A stretch of DNA of 28,627 nucleotides, taken from Hofstenia miamia. Lineage: Eukaryota; Xenacoelomorpha; Acoela. The DNA is taken from the NCBI GenBank assembly GCA_004352715.1, contig SCFE01000098.1, positions 1,777,776-1,806,402 of the forward strand, read 5' to 3'. Shown here piece after piece: positions 10,339 to 19,984 of the stretch (its first letter is position 1; each line of letters opens with the position of its first letter). Below the pieces are notes generated by a model that was given only the letters and a program-made list of their open reading frames with translations, was not told the origin of the DNA and did not search any database. A program made the position numbers and the translations under genes.

Positions 10339-10756
10339 TCAATCTCCATATGGGAATTGCGGTGATTTGAGGGGTTTATTGATTTATACATACTACTGTG
10401 AATATTTTTTTGATTGTGAAATTTAGTGTTGTAATTCAGTAATAAAAATAAATTCATTATTGTATTGTAATTCGTAAATATCACCATATATGTCAGTTTT
10501 TTTTCAAGATACACATTTTGAAGAGTTGGTAAATGTCATTGCGATTTCCCCTTTTGCAAAAGGCAGCAAAAACGATCTTGTTTGTCTCCATTTCTATTAC
10601 GTGTGTTGAAAGACTTCTCAGAAACAATGGGCTGATTTTATCAAAATTTCCCGCGAGATAAAGCCCAATGTCCTCTAATCCGAATTTTGTTATACATACA
10701 GATATACAATTTTTATTTATGTTCCTTAAATTTGTATTCCTTAGTGTAAACAAGTC

Positions 10757-10757
<1 letters not shown>
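10339..10757. other. AT-rich stretch, no gene supported
   Basis: Small frames on both strands lack motifs. No RNA gene is recognised. Confidence 0.4.

Positions 10758-10792
<35 letters not shown>
10758..10792 (-). repeat. (ATA)n tail of a non-LTR retrotransposon
   Basis: A run of ATT trinucleotides on the plus strand (AAT/ATA on minus) abuts the 3' end of the LINE fragment. Simple-repeat tails of this kind are typical 3' ends of several non-LTR clades, produced during target-primed reverse transcription. Confidence 0.75.
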
Positions 10793-11001
10793 CCTTGCAT
10801 CTCACAGCTTCATGCTGGTATCCCTCTCAGCTCGGGGAACTCACCAGTTCCCAGGAAGTCTGAGAGCTTTCCTCAGGACTCTAGCTGTTCCTAACAATGC
10901 TGCCTTCTGTGCTACCACTCCTCCCCACTTTGGTACTCCTAACTACTCCAAGTATCTCTTATGCTTCTTACTTACTGCTCCTAGTGCGCCTACTACTACC
11001 G
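10793..11001 (-). pseudogene. 3' end of a GC-rich LINE (C-terminus of reverse-transcriptase polyprotein)
   Basis: On the minus strand the frame from the gap edge reads VVVGALGAVSKKHKRYLE, then an in-frame TAG (plus 10943-10945), then LGVPKWGGVVAQKAALLGTA, then RVLRKALRLPGNW and a TGA (10841-10843). The pattern VVVGALG...QK.ALLGTARVLRK is the C-terminal signature of a group of non-LTR retrotransposon polyproteins known from many invertebrates (recognised from memory). A short 3' UTR and the ATA tail follow. The TAG most simply replaces a Trp codon (TGG), marking a dead copy, though near-intact. The fragment is about 50% GC, unlike its surroundings. The 5' part is missing or in the gap. Confidence 0.7.
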
Positions 11002-12001
11002 NNNNNNNNNNNNNNNNNNNNNNNNNNNNNNNNNNNNNNNNNNNNNNNNNNNNNNNNNNNNNNNNNNNNNNNNNNNNNNNNNNNNNNNNNNNNNNNNNNN
11101 NNNNNNNNNNNNNNNNNNNNNNNNNNNNNNNNNNNNNNNNNNNNNNNNNNNNNNNNNNNNNNNNNNNNNNNNNNNNNNNNNNNNNNNNNNNNNNNNNNNN
11201 NNNNNNNNNNNNNNNNNNNNNNNNNNNNNNNNNNNNNNNNNNNNNNNNNNNNNNNNNNNNNNNNNNNNNNNNNNNNNNNNNNNNNNNNNNNNNNNNNNNN
11301 NNNNNNNNNNNNNNNNNNNNNNNNNNNNNNNNNNNNNNNNNNNNNNNNNNNNNNNNNNNNNNNNNNNNNNNNNNNNNNNNNNNNNNNNNNNNNNNNNNNN
11401 NNNNNNNNNNNNNNNNNNNNNNNNNNNNNNNNNNNNNNNNNNNNNNNNNNNNNNNNNNNNNNNNNNNNNNNNNNNNNNNNNNNNNNNNNNNNNNNNNNNN
11501 NNNNNNNNNNNNNNNNNNNNNNNNNNNNNNNNNNNNNNNNNNNNNNNNNNNNNNNNNNNNNNNNNNNNNNNNNNNNNNNNNNNNNNNNNNNNNNNNNNNN
11601 NNNNNNNNNNNNNNNNNNNNNNNNNNNNNNNNNNNNNNNNNNNNNNNNNNNNNNNNNNNNNNNNNNNNNNNNNNNNNNNNNNNNNNNNNNNNNNNNNNNN
11701 NNNNNNNNNNNNNNNNNNNNNNNNNNNNNNNNNNNNNNNNNNNNNNNNNNNNNNNNNNNNNNNNNNNNNNNNNNNNNNNNNNNNNNNNNNNNNNNNNNNN
11801 NNNNNNNNNNNNNNNNNNNNNNNNNNNNNNNNNNNNNNNNNNNNNNNNNNNNNNNNNNNNNNNNNNNNNNNNNNNNNNNNNNNNNNNNNNNNNNNNNNNN
11901 NNNNNNNNNNNNNNNNNNNNNNNNNNNNNNNNNNNNNNNNNNNNNNNNNNNNNNNNNNNNNNNNNNNNNNNNNNNNNNNNNNNNNNNNNNNNNNNNNNNN
12001 N
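11002..12001. other. Assembly gap of 1000 N
   Basis: Placeholder Ns. Any reading frame drawn across them has no meaning. The 5' part of the LINE on the minus strand may lie here. Confidence 0.98.
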
Positions 12002-12530
12002 ATTTTGCTTAGTGTTAGAGGAATTCCTATGAAAATCTATATTCAAAAAATATTTATAGTTTCAGCAATCTACAGTTTTACAATTAGAATAATAATTAAA
12101 TTTAATTTCTGGAATCTCTCAATAATTTACTAATAATTGAATTGTTCTGCAAAGGTAGTTTGACTTCGGCTTTTTATGGAACTTAGTAATAATTTTTACA
12201 GAAGCTGTTTATAATGATGAAAGTTTAACCTATAGTATTTACACTTGAAATTTAGGAGGCTTCATACAAATCAAGCAACTTGAATGCTTGTTCTTTTCTA
12301 ATATTGAGGGGAAGCTCAAAATAAATTCAAAAGATTTTCGAATGAAAGACATTCAAACACAAATGTAAGTTGACACATCCTACTAAGGGAGTAATTATGT
12401 TTGGCTTTAGCGAAAAATTTTTTAAATACATATATTTGAGTACTTATAAATTATACAATGCTTACTGAGATCAAATGCCACATCAATATGAAACATAATG
12501 ATTGATAATGCTACTCGTCTAGCTTTATGT
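12002..12530. other. AT-rich flank before the Tc1 element
   Basis: No gene, RNA or clear repeat is seen. It runs up to the TA target dinucleotide at 12531. Confidence 0.4.
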
Positions 12531-13753
12531 ACAGTCGTGGCCAAAAAGGTAGCATAATCATCGAAATATGACTAATATTGATTGCATGCCCGCATCACGT
12601 GTTGTGGGTGTGATATATGGCGTGATAAATGTGCTCAGCCAATCATACAGTCGATCATACAGCCAATCATATTACGGCCAGTCGGCATACGGCATATACA
12701 TATGTCTTAGTTTACTTAGTTTACTTTTAGACAATGGTTGGAAACAAGCCTCTTTCAAGTGAAATTGTCGCACAAATCGTGGCGTATAAAGACGCCAACT
12801 TCACACAAGCTTCTATATCTGCCAGATTAGGCGTATCTCAATCTGCTGTGTCCAGATGCTTGGCGAGATATCGAAATACTCACTCTTATCACCATAAAAA
12901 GTCACCTGGAAGGCCAAGATTAACGACAAAACGATCAGATCAGTTAATCAGGCGTTTGGCCACTATCAACCCAACATCTTCATCTGCTGCTATAGCCACT
13001 CAGCTGCCTGCAGAAAGTGCTGTAAGCGCTCGAACTGTGAGACGGCGTCTACTGATGGATTTTAACTTACGATCATATTGTGCAGCAGCCAAGCCGAAGC
13101 TTTCAACAAAGAACATCAGAGACCGCATCGCCTTCGCAAAGAAGTATCGGCATTGGACACGTGAGCAGTGGCGTACAGTGTTATTTTCTGATGAAACAGC
13201 AGTTCAACAATTTGACAGCAAGAAGAAACGAGTACGTCGTCCACCTGGACAGCGCTACAACAATCGGTTTACCTCTGCAACAGTAAAACATCCATCATCA
13301 ATTATGATATGGGGATGCATCAGCGGTCAGGGTCGAGGTGGCATATGGATCATGCCCAGAAATACAACTATCAACGGCTCAGTGTATCGCTCTATTTTGG
13401 ATGCTAAACTTCACCAGTGGATGCAGATGCGACATTGCGACTTCTTTCAGCACGATGGCGCGCCCTGTCACCGTGCTAGGTGCATCACTTCTTGGCTGAC
13501 TGCAGAAGGGATTCAAGTCATCGGCCCATGGCCTGGACAATCCCCAGACTTGAATCCCATTGAAAACTGCTGGAGAATGCTGAAGTCCAAAGTTCAAGCG
13601 CTACAGCCATCTTCTCTAGCTGATCTACAGGACAAAATAAAGGAAGTCTGGTGCCGCGATATTTCTGTGGAGTACTGCCAAAAATTGGTTGATTCGATGC
13701 CCAGTCGGTTGAATGCGGTAATTGCCGCCAAAGGTAGAAGTACTAAATATTAA
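12531..13753 (+). mobile_element. Tc1/mariner element, left end plus intact transposase
   Basis: The left end is a TA dinucleotide followed by CAGTCGTGGCCAAAAAGG. This is the consensus-like start of Tc1-type inverted repeats, with the TA target site duplicated. The 5' leader carries direct repeats of CAATCATACAG type (about 12638-12673), perhaps transposase-binding sites, and a doubled AGTTTACTT (about 12707-12725). No matching right terminus (ending GGCCACGACTG-TA) was found between the stop codon and about 14350, so the element is one-ended, or its right end is diverged or deleted. CpGs are plentiful, unlike neighbouring old elements, implying a recent arrival. Confidence 0.85.
12734..13753 (+). 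CDS. Tc1-type transposase, DD35E
   Basis: The 339-codon frame is intact and of normal length for Tc1 transposases. It catalyses cut-and-paste transposition at TA sites in the nucleus. Residues about 8-50 form the first helix-turn-helix, with VSQSAVSRCLARY as its recognition end. GRPR (59-62) is the AT-hook-like linker. About 64-112 is the second helix-turn-helix. The catalytic domain has FSDET (Asp153), QHDGAPCH (Asp241) and SPDLNPIENCW (Glu277). There are 35 residues between Asp241 and Glu277, against 34 in canonical Tc1; the extra residue is in IGPWPGQ. A basic cluster KKKRVRR at 163-169 may act in nuclear import. The start at 12734 gives a full N-terminal domain. The copy may be functional as protein, although the element's right end was not found. 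Confidence 0.93.
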   Translation: MVGNKPLSSEIVAQIVAYKDANFTQASISARLGVSQSAVSRCLARYRNTHSYHHKKSPGRPRLTTKRSDQLIRRLATINPTSSSAAIATQLPAESAVSARTVRRRLLMDFNLRSYCAAAKPKLSTKNIRDRIAFAKKYRHWTREQWRTVLFSDETAVQQFDSKKKRVRRPPGQRYNNRFTSATVKHPSSIMIWGCISGQGRGGIWIMPRNTTINGSVYRSILDAKLHQWMQMRHCDFFQHDGAPCHRARCITSWLTAEGIQVIGPWPGQSPDLNPIENCWRMLKSKVQALQPSSLADLQDKIKEVWCRDISVEYCQKLVDSMPSRLNAVIAAKGRSTKY

Positions 13754-13850
13754 TGGCATTATGTTATTCTTATTGTGTTTAGTTTGCGATTGTGACATTA
13801 GTTTAAATATCATAAAAAATATGCTAATTAAATATCAAAAATGTGTTTTG

Positions 13851-13929
13851 CTAGAAAATTAGCTATAATGGCTTGAAATTTGTGCATATGCAATATCAAC
13901 TCTTTGCATTGCCATGTGTAATTTTCTAG
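13851..13929. repeat. Imperfect inverted repeat 3' of the transposase
   Basis: CTAGAAAATTAGCTATAATGGC (13851-13872, two bases longer than its partner) faces GCCATGTGTAATTTTCTAG (13911-13929). The outer 11 bases and the inner ATGGC match, with a small internal bulge. It includes the palindrome TGCATATGCA. It could be the remnant of the element's 3' region or a separate small hairpin element. Confidence 0.5.
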
Positions 13930-13942
13930 ATTAAAACAGCAT

Positions 13943-13968
13943 TATATATATATATATATATATATATC
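13943..13968. repeat. (AT)n microsatellite
   Basis: An alternating AT run downstream of the transposase. It offers many TA target sites. Confidence 0.9.
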
Positions 13969-14330
13969 CAGACATGTATATAATATAAAATACTTGTATA
14001 GATTAACTATGCAATATGAAAAAATTACCGGCCAAAACCAACCGAAAACCGGCTTAAAATTTCCGGCAGATTCTAACTCTGCTTTCTACTTAATTAACGC
14101 ATTTCTTACTCATTGTTTCATTCTTAATAGGCTGTAATAAATACATTAGCATGAGATAGCGTCGAGAGATGGTTCTAAAATTAATGTCAATTAGGCCTGT
14201 TTTATGATCCTTGCCAAGAAAATTGGTTTACTGGTACAAGCATGCGTTAATTGAAAACGTTCAATAAAATCAATACATTGAAATTAAAAACTTTAAATTG
14301 AATTGTATTTTTCAACACATATCTTATAAA
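13969..14330. other. AT-rich spacer with a CCGG cluster
   Basis: No gene is seen. 14024-14068 has several CCGG sites in a row (TTACCGGCC, AACCGGC, TTCCGGCAG). A related motif, AAAAATTACCGG, recurs near 18105. The pair may be relics of one DNA transposon family. Confidence 0.35.
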
Positions 14331-14339
14331 TTCTGTAGC

Positions 14340-14800
14340 ATTTATTAGATTTGGGTTGATTTGTTCACCAACCTATGATTTTTCACAATCATCACATTTA
14401 TATTTATAAACTAAGGATGAAACTACATTTTTTGGCATTTGATCTTTATTTGGCACATATCTTTCGTTTTGAATGATGTCACTATTGGAATGATCTTTGA
14501 CCTTTTTAATTTGGTATTAATTATTCTAATTTTTTTCTTTAAATTTGTAAGCGACATCTGGGTACAAGAATTAAGGAACAACCCTGATACGTAGTATCTT
14601 TGATGTTAGTTGCATTAAAGAGCTGATGATTTTCATTTCGAAATATTTTATTCAATTGCCGGATGAAATCTTCTTTTAAAGTTTTGGTGACAAATTCCAC
14701 CGATGAAAGTTTTGATATATTTAAAGTTATTATTTGATGGCTCTTTTCAATTTTTTCTTACTTTTGATACTTAGAAGAGATATCCGCGCAGGTAATTAAC
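14340..14800 (-). pseudogene. Penelope-like element fragment, start of GIY-YIG domain
   Basis: Minus-strand frames read KEDFIRQLNKIFRNENHQLF and then, in another frame, PIVTSFKTKD. A third frame has QMPKNVVSSLVYKYKCDDCE, followed by a stop where the family has Tyr, then VGE. The pattern F..KD..P..v.SslVYKYkC..C...YvG is the linker and beginning of the GIY-YIG endonuclease at the C-terminus of Penelope-like reverse transcriptases (known of the family). At least two frameshifts and one stop mark it dead. The rest of the endonuclease and the reverse transcriptase are not seen. Confidence 0.6.
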
Positions 14801-15025
14801 GGTAAAATGTCTATTTTAAAAATGTATCAACAGCTATCAGAATTCAAAAATTTGACTATAAACACTAAGTTATTGGTAATGTGATAAATTTTTTTGATTA
14901 TGCTGTTTACGTGTTTACTAAAATTGAGTTTGTTATCGATGATGTTTTAAATATAAGAACCTGGTCTATCTCTTTCATAGCGTCTATAGAATATGAATAT
15001 GGAGAAGCTCAGTAGAATCACTTCG

Positions 15026-15052
15026 AATATATATATATATATATATATATAT
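15026..15052. repeat. (AT)n microsatellite
   Basis: Uninterrupted AT repeat just upstream of the piggyBac fragment. Confidence 0.9.
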
Positions 15053-15139
15053 TAACTCATATATTAATGCTCTACATAGCTAGCTATGTTTGACCTCAGT
15101 TGTATTACCAAAATTTATGTTTTTGCAAATGCAATAAAT

Positions 15140-15499
15140 TTGTGAAGTCCCAGCTAAAAAGTGCTATTCCTATTACAAGAGCATTACAATGCCACTTCGA
15201 TGCACAACATACCATGGGAAAGATACTGGAATCTTCACCGAAAAAAAATTATCATCAAATATGTTGGAAAGGAAAGAATTGTTATTGGTGATAAGTTCCA
15301 TTACTGGAAAACTTTGCAACTGCTTATCTGCCAATTTGACAACTTATATTCGACAAGAACGAGTGGAAATGCCTGATGCTGAAGGAGTATTCATGGAAGA
15401 ATATGACTTCATTCACTATAACTCAAATAGTTTAAACTTGTGTTCTTGTTGGGACAATTTGCCAAAGCCGGTTCTCATTGTATCTTCAATGCATTGATT
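15140..15499 (+). pseudogene. piggyBac transposase fragment
   Basis: One plus-strand frame (15189-15497) reads TTYHGKDTGIFTEKK at the start and ends with YIRQERVEMP and LNLCSCWDNLPKPVLIVSS. These follow the piggyBac family pattern: Y.G..TG, then a DNFFTS segment, then GTIR..R...P, then ..W.DN..V..vS, whose Asp is the third catalytic residue. The middle DNFFTS-like segment fits better in another frame (GDKFHYWKTLQLL, about 15288-15330), so the fragment is frameshifted. The N-terminal half and the C-terminal zinc ribbon are not seen. The assignment rests on motif memory and is moderately sure. Confidence 0.5.
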
Positions 15500-15950
15500 C
15501 CAATAAAATACCACATTTTAAGTATAATATAAGCACATTTTAAGTGTTGCTAAAATTTGAAAATTTTTTTGTTGAATCCATAAATTATAGCACTGGAACA
15601 AATGAATTGGTTCACTTTGTTTTCAACAACTAAAACTATTTGGACAACTACCTCTTTGCATGGTAGATAGCAAACTGAAAAAATCATTTCTTAAAATATC
15701 AGCCATTTTTCTAAAATTATGTTAAGTAGCATGAAACTTTGTCAAATTTATACTTTAAAAGACCAAGATAAAATATTCTTTATGCAGATAATATTTTCAA
15801 TTACAAGACTGGTTATTATCTGAATAGTGTCAAGAATGATAACAAATAACTACACATTTCAAAAAAATAGCAAAACTACAAAATCTGTTCTGTTCAAGCT
15901 GTGGAAATTAATTGCGCGTTATTGTATAATTTTTATTGTAAAATTTAAAT
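15500..15950. other. AT-rich stretch between the piggyBac and LINE fragments
   Basis: No coding signal. It may include the 3' UTR of the minus-strand LINE. Confidence 0.4.
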
Positions 15951-15959
15951 CCTACCCAT

Positions 15960-16640
15960 GATTTACCCAAAATGAATTTTTTTCAACGCAAATGTTTTCA
16001 ATTTCCTTTAAACTTAATTACACTCCTAATAATTTTAATTTCATTTGGTAATTGATTCCAATTGCTAATTGCAACATTAATAAAAGACTGTTCTTCGATT
16101 TTTTATGAAATTTAATACTAGTATAGTTATTACTTCTTATATTGTGTGTATGAAAAAAGTTTGGAAATGATATTGAATTATAAGGAGGTATTTGATTTGT
16201 TATTTTAAGAAACGTGATTTAAATATTAAAGACAGAAGGTTGATTTGTAAACAGAATGGATGAAAAAAATGTAATTTCTTGTTTTTCTGACAAATATTTA
16301 ATGCCCATTTTAGTTGTATTTTTTACTAATGATTCATTTAAATCTGAAAAAAAGTTTATTTGCATAATTAAAGTGACTCATGATTAAAGCATGAAATAAT
16401 TGAATCATTTTGGGAGAGGGTAAATGTTCAGCAACGTGTGACATTGTTTTAATACTCATTGCCATGCACTTTAAAATTTCTTTTACTTGCCGCTTGTATG
16501 TTATTTTGAGTTAATAGTTATGCCTAAATATTTGAAAGGTTCTTTAGGGGAGATTGAGACGTTATTAAAAGTAAGTGAAAATTTTGATAGTAATACAACA
16601 AGATATTAATTTAACGCTACTTTCAAAAAATCCTAGCGTT
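15960..16640 (-). pseudogene. C-terminal part of a CR1/L2-like LINE reverse transcriptase
   Basis: On the minus strand, shifting frames give SPKEPFKYLGITINSK (near 16505-16555), then VAEHLPSPKMIQLFHALI, then SHFNYANKLF. Near 16035-16075 is SNWNQLPNEIKIIRS. The order kYLGi.id, lp...l..lf.ali.SHlnYa, then WN.LP.eI matches the C-terminal domain of Jockey/CR1/L2-type LINEs (known of the family). It is broken by several frameshifts and stops. It is the continuation of the fragment at 17520-17990, from which it is separated by an inserted element. Confidence 0.65.
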
Positions 16641-16648
16641 TCTAGTTT

Positions 16649-17500
16649 CCCTAGTAAATACGTTTGAAAAATTTTGGCAAATATTTGCCAAATATTTGGA
16701 TAAAAAGGAATAATTTTTGTAAATGCCATGTTCCAAATATTTGGCAAATATTTGCCAAATAATTGCAAATATTCCAAATTTGTACAATTTCTATATTCAT
16801 TAATTTACAGCTTATTTGAGTAAATAAACGTGTGCGTAATATACAATAGACTATTTCAAAAATTTTTTAAACCAAATCAACGAAAATTTCAACTTTTCAT
16901 TGACTCCTATTATACACAATTAAAATATTTATATATCTAAGAATAATTTATGCAACATTTAAATACGAAATTAGTACTTGTTATAAACTAGTGTTATCAC
17001 CTGTGTTTTTTTCCTCTTTATGTTCATACCAGAAATAATTTTTAAATCTACCATATTTATAAATGTTTAAATTATAATTCATAATTGCCAAAATTTTGAG
17101 CAAATTGTTATGGAATATAAACAAGCATAATTTGTACATATTCATATTGCATTAGTTTGATATTATGATGTTGACTAACATGCCATTGCATTATTGCAAT
17201 TGGTTAGAAAATGATTGCTATAGTTTAGACCATGACTAGTGGGCTTGGTTCTCTGTGTTTTCTGGTTACAATCTACTGTATACTGTGAAGGCAGTTTAAT
17301 TAACTGCTGTTATAAATAACTAAAGTGGATGAAAGTTTAATGCATTTTGTTAATGGATGAGTGTAATTATTTAATATATTTCATAAATTATAAAAATTCC
17401 CTTATCCCAAAATTTGCAAAATATTTGGAATCAATTTGCAAATCCTTTTCAAATAGTTTGCAATAATTTGGCAATTGTTTGCCAAATTTTTTTACTAGGG
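16649..17500. mobile_element. 852-bp inverted-terminal-repeat element (MITE-like) inside the LINE
   Basis: Left end CCCTAGTAAA (16649) mirrors right end TTTACTAGGG (ends 17500). Both subterminal regions carry multiple copies of a TTTGGCAAATATTTGCCAAA-type palindrome: about 16673-16785 on the left and about 17405-17488 on the right. The interior is AT-rich with no coding frame, so the element is non-autonomous. The flanks are LINE sequence on both sides. The target duplication is at most the dinucleotide TT. The superfamily cannot be assigned; the clustered palindromes look like repeated transposase-binding sites. Confidence 0.65.
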
Positions 17501-17519
17501 TTCATATATAATATCGTTA

Positions 17520-17990
17520 TTAATAGTCACAAGCTTTTGAAATCTCGGGACAGACCACTGCAACAAATTGATCAGAGTCAAGAGATTATCGCCAATTTTC
17601 AGTAGCAATCAAAAGAGCATCATCAGTTGAAGAATTCTTGCGGAAACCAAATTGCGTTTTTGACATTAATTGGTGTTTTGAAAGGTGGTCACTAATTTGA
17701 TTATGTAAGAGTCGTTATTGGCAACGAAATTGAGATCGGGCTATAATTTTTAGCTTAAGTAACATTTTCTTTTTGAAAAGCAGAGTAATATATGCTTGTT
17801 TCAAACAAAAACTTGGAAAGTTATTTTGTTTTAAGGATTCATTGAAGATGAAATTTAGAGGTTTAACAATAATAGAGGCAGTTTTGTTTAGTATCCAGGA
17901 AGGAATTTTGGATGGACCACTAGATTTATTGGGTTTTAATTTTTTAATTGCTTTAACCATTTCCAAAATAAGTCCAAAAACGAAAAATTA
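17520..17990 (-). pseudogene. N-terminal half of a CR1/L2-like LINE reverse transcriptase
   Basis: The minus frame at 17715-17966 reads MVKAIKKLKPNKSSGPSKIP, then PLNFIFNESLKQNNFP and an ITLLFKK end. After frameshifts there is NYSPISIS, then KTQFGFRKNSSTDDALL (near 17611-17655) and PEISKACD near 17530. These are the successive motifs I..LK.nKSsGPD.ip, NYRPIS, QFGFRk..ST and LDlSKAFD of LINE reverse transcriptases. The FADD catalytic box and neighbouring core are missing: the sequence jumps into the inserted element. It is clearly dead. Confidence 0.75.
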
Positions 17991-17999
17991 ATTGGGTAT

Positions 18000-18782
18000 T
18001 TTATTATTATTTGGTGATTGATATGTATGATACAGGGCCCTTTATATTTTCCGAAATCAAGACTACTTCATAGTACGGGCCGTGCAATCAAAAACCGTGA
18101 AAAATTACCGGAGATGCAATTTTAAGACATAATTGAATATGTATTAAATTATTCAAAAATTGTTTCAATAATATTCAATTAAAATATTTGCAAAAAACAA
18201 TTAAATATTAAATATAATCGTAAATATATATACATATTTTTATAGAAATCGCAGGCTCAAACATGAATTTAAAACGTCGACAACTTTTTTTACTGTACAT
18301 ATGTATCAGTTAATAAAAGGAATTTATTTTTACAAATGATTAACTAAAATACGAATCATTTTGCAAGGATAGTTATTGGAAAAATAAACTTCAGACAGTG
18401 TGTAAAATATAGTACCAAGTTGAAAATTACACGACTTTTAATCAAGATTTATAAAAATCATATGACAATAAGGAATCATTTCAATTAGTTTTCTTGTGGC
18501 TGCTTCAACACTTTCTGTTTGCTTTGAATACAGTTACTTTGGAGGCAATATAGCCAGCGATGTAAACAATTACTAAATTATATATATATATACAACTTCA
18601 TGCTTAGCTAACTATCAATCAAGTTCAATTTGCATATAGTAATAAATTATTCAATAAAGGCTGTATAGCTAAACGAAGCAATGAACCTTATTGTACTTTT
18701 AGATCCAAATTTTAGACTATAAACGACCAATAAGAGACTGTGTCTAATTTGAATCAATTATTGATTATGTTAGGAAGCTGCG
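18000..18782. other. AT-rich stretch, nothing recognised
   Basis: No coding signal. It contains a short TA run near 18577-18592 and an AAAAATTACCGG motif near 18105 shared with 14024. CpGs still occur here, up to 18781. Confidence 0.4.
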
Positions 18783-19980
18783 ATGTTCTTTATTTAACTA
18801 TTCAATTTTAAGCAGCTGTTGTTGTTGTTCATTAGTTACCTTATTACTTGTAACATGTACAAAAAGGCCTATTGTTACCATGGACCTAATGTAGCATCTT
18901 CTACCAGGCTTGACATCCATTTATTCAAATCTATCTATTTTATCAAAGGGTGATTTAGTAGGTAGAGATCAAACATTATTTACTGCCTTGCTTTCTTGTT
19001 AACCATTTCCACTAACTGATATTAATAGATAATCTAACAATCACTAGTTAGGTGAAGTAGCCTCACAGTATCTCCCACAACTAGGCATCCACCCAACACT
19101 GTTCTCACCAAATCAGCAACTACTCCAGCAATCTGCTTCCATCAAAGCATCTCAAGCACTCATCTCAATTGCATGACTTATGTGTACCCTAGCCTAGCAT
19201 AGTGTTTAGTAAGGACAAAACACAACTCAACTTAAACTCATTTTGTAATTTGTACTAATATACTACAACCTGGCTTGTCACTAGCTGCTTAATTAAATAA
19301 TATGTGAATAGTCAATCCTAAAAAATATTGTTCCTTTTTCTTGAATTTTCTTTCACTGAGTTCTTTATGCAGCTTAATTGATGGATTATGCTACACTAAA
19401 CACAGTAAGTTAATAATAAAATAAAATTATGCCTGGCAATCATGAGTTTATGTAGAGGGATTGTAAGCAGAGTGGTGCAATGTTCAGTTGACATTTTAAT
19501 CTCTTCCCAAATTGAGGCCTTCACAGCAGTAATACCTAAATAGAGTAAATGAGCAATGTAGTGAAAATAAATACAAATACCTTTGTAGGCAGTGTATTTG
19601 AAACAACCATCTCCTGCAAAGAGAAAACTAGAAATGAAAGCATTTAAATGAAATTTCAAATTAAATATAGCTAATCAAAAAATACATGCTGACAAATAGA
19701 GGTGAAAGCACAAGATACATTTTATTTACACTGTAGTACAAAATTGAATTAAATGAGTTTATCTAAACAAATAGTTTATAGGAAAGTTACATACAAGTCT
19801 CTTTTCTTCTCTTCTATAGGGTACATGCTGTTGTTTGATGATGAAAATCTTTTTTGGGGGAGGTTTAATTGCAATATTGGGAGCAGGTCTTTTCAACTGT
19901 TGGGTGAGAGTCAACTTTATTATACAGTGGAGGAGGAGGTGTATCATCTAAAAACAGGCATGAATATATAATACTACAAT
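18783..19980. other. Left part of CpG-free domain, no firm gene
   Basis: No gene can be supported. On the minus strand 19590-19660 shows a good acceptor (TTTTCTCTTTGCAG) followed by 33 bases and a GT. A further acceptor-like TTACTCTATTTAG lies near 19530, so small exons are conceivable. No protein motif confirms this. Confidence 0.3.
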
Positions 19981-19984
19981 TAAT

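Noticed and set aside
10668-12046. Frames of over 360 codons on both strands across 11002-12001
   Set aside because: Artefacts of the N run. Only the minus-strand C-terminal LINE part outside the gap is real.
13080-13813. Secondary frames within and opposite the Tc1 transposase
   Set aside because: Shadows of the real transposase frame, which has all family motifs.
16565-16777. 70-codon minus frame with repeated Trp/Phe/Leu
   Set aside because: It crosses the boundary between LINE sequence and the palindromic left end of the inserted element, so it is a chance fusion.
19396-19659. Minus-strand frame with splice-like signals
   Set aside because: Acceptor-like tracts are present, but the peptide has no recognisable domain; kept only as a remark.
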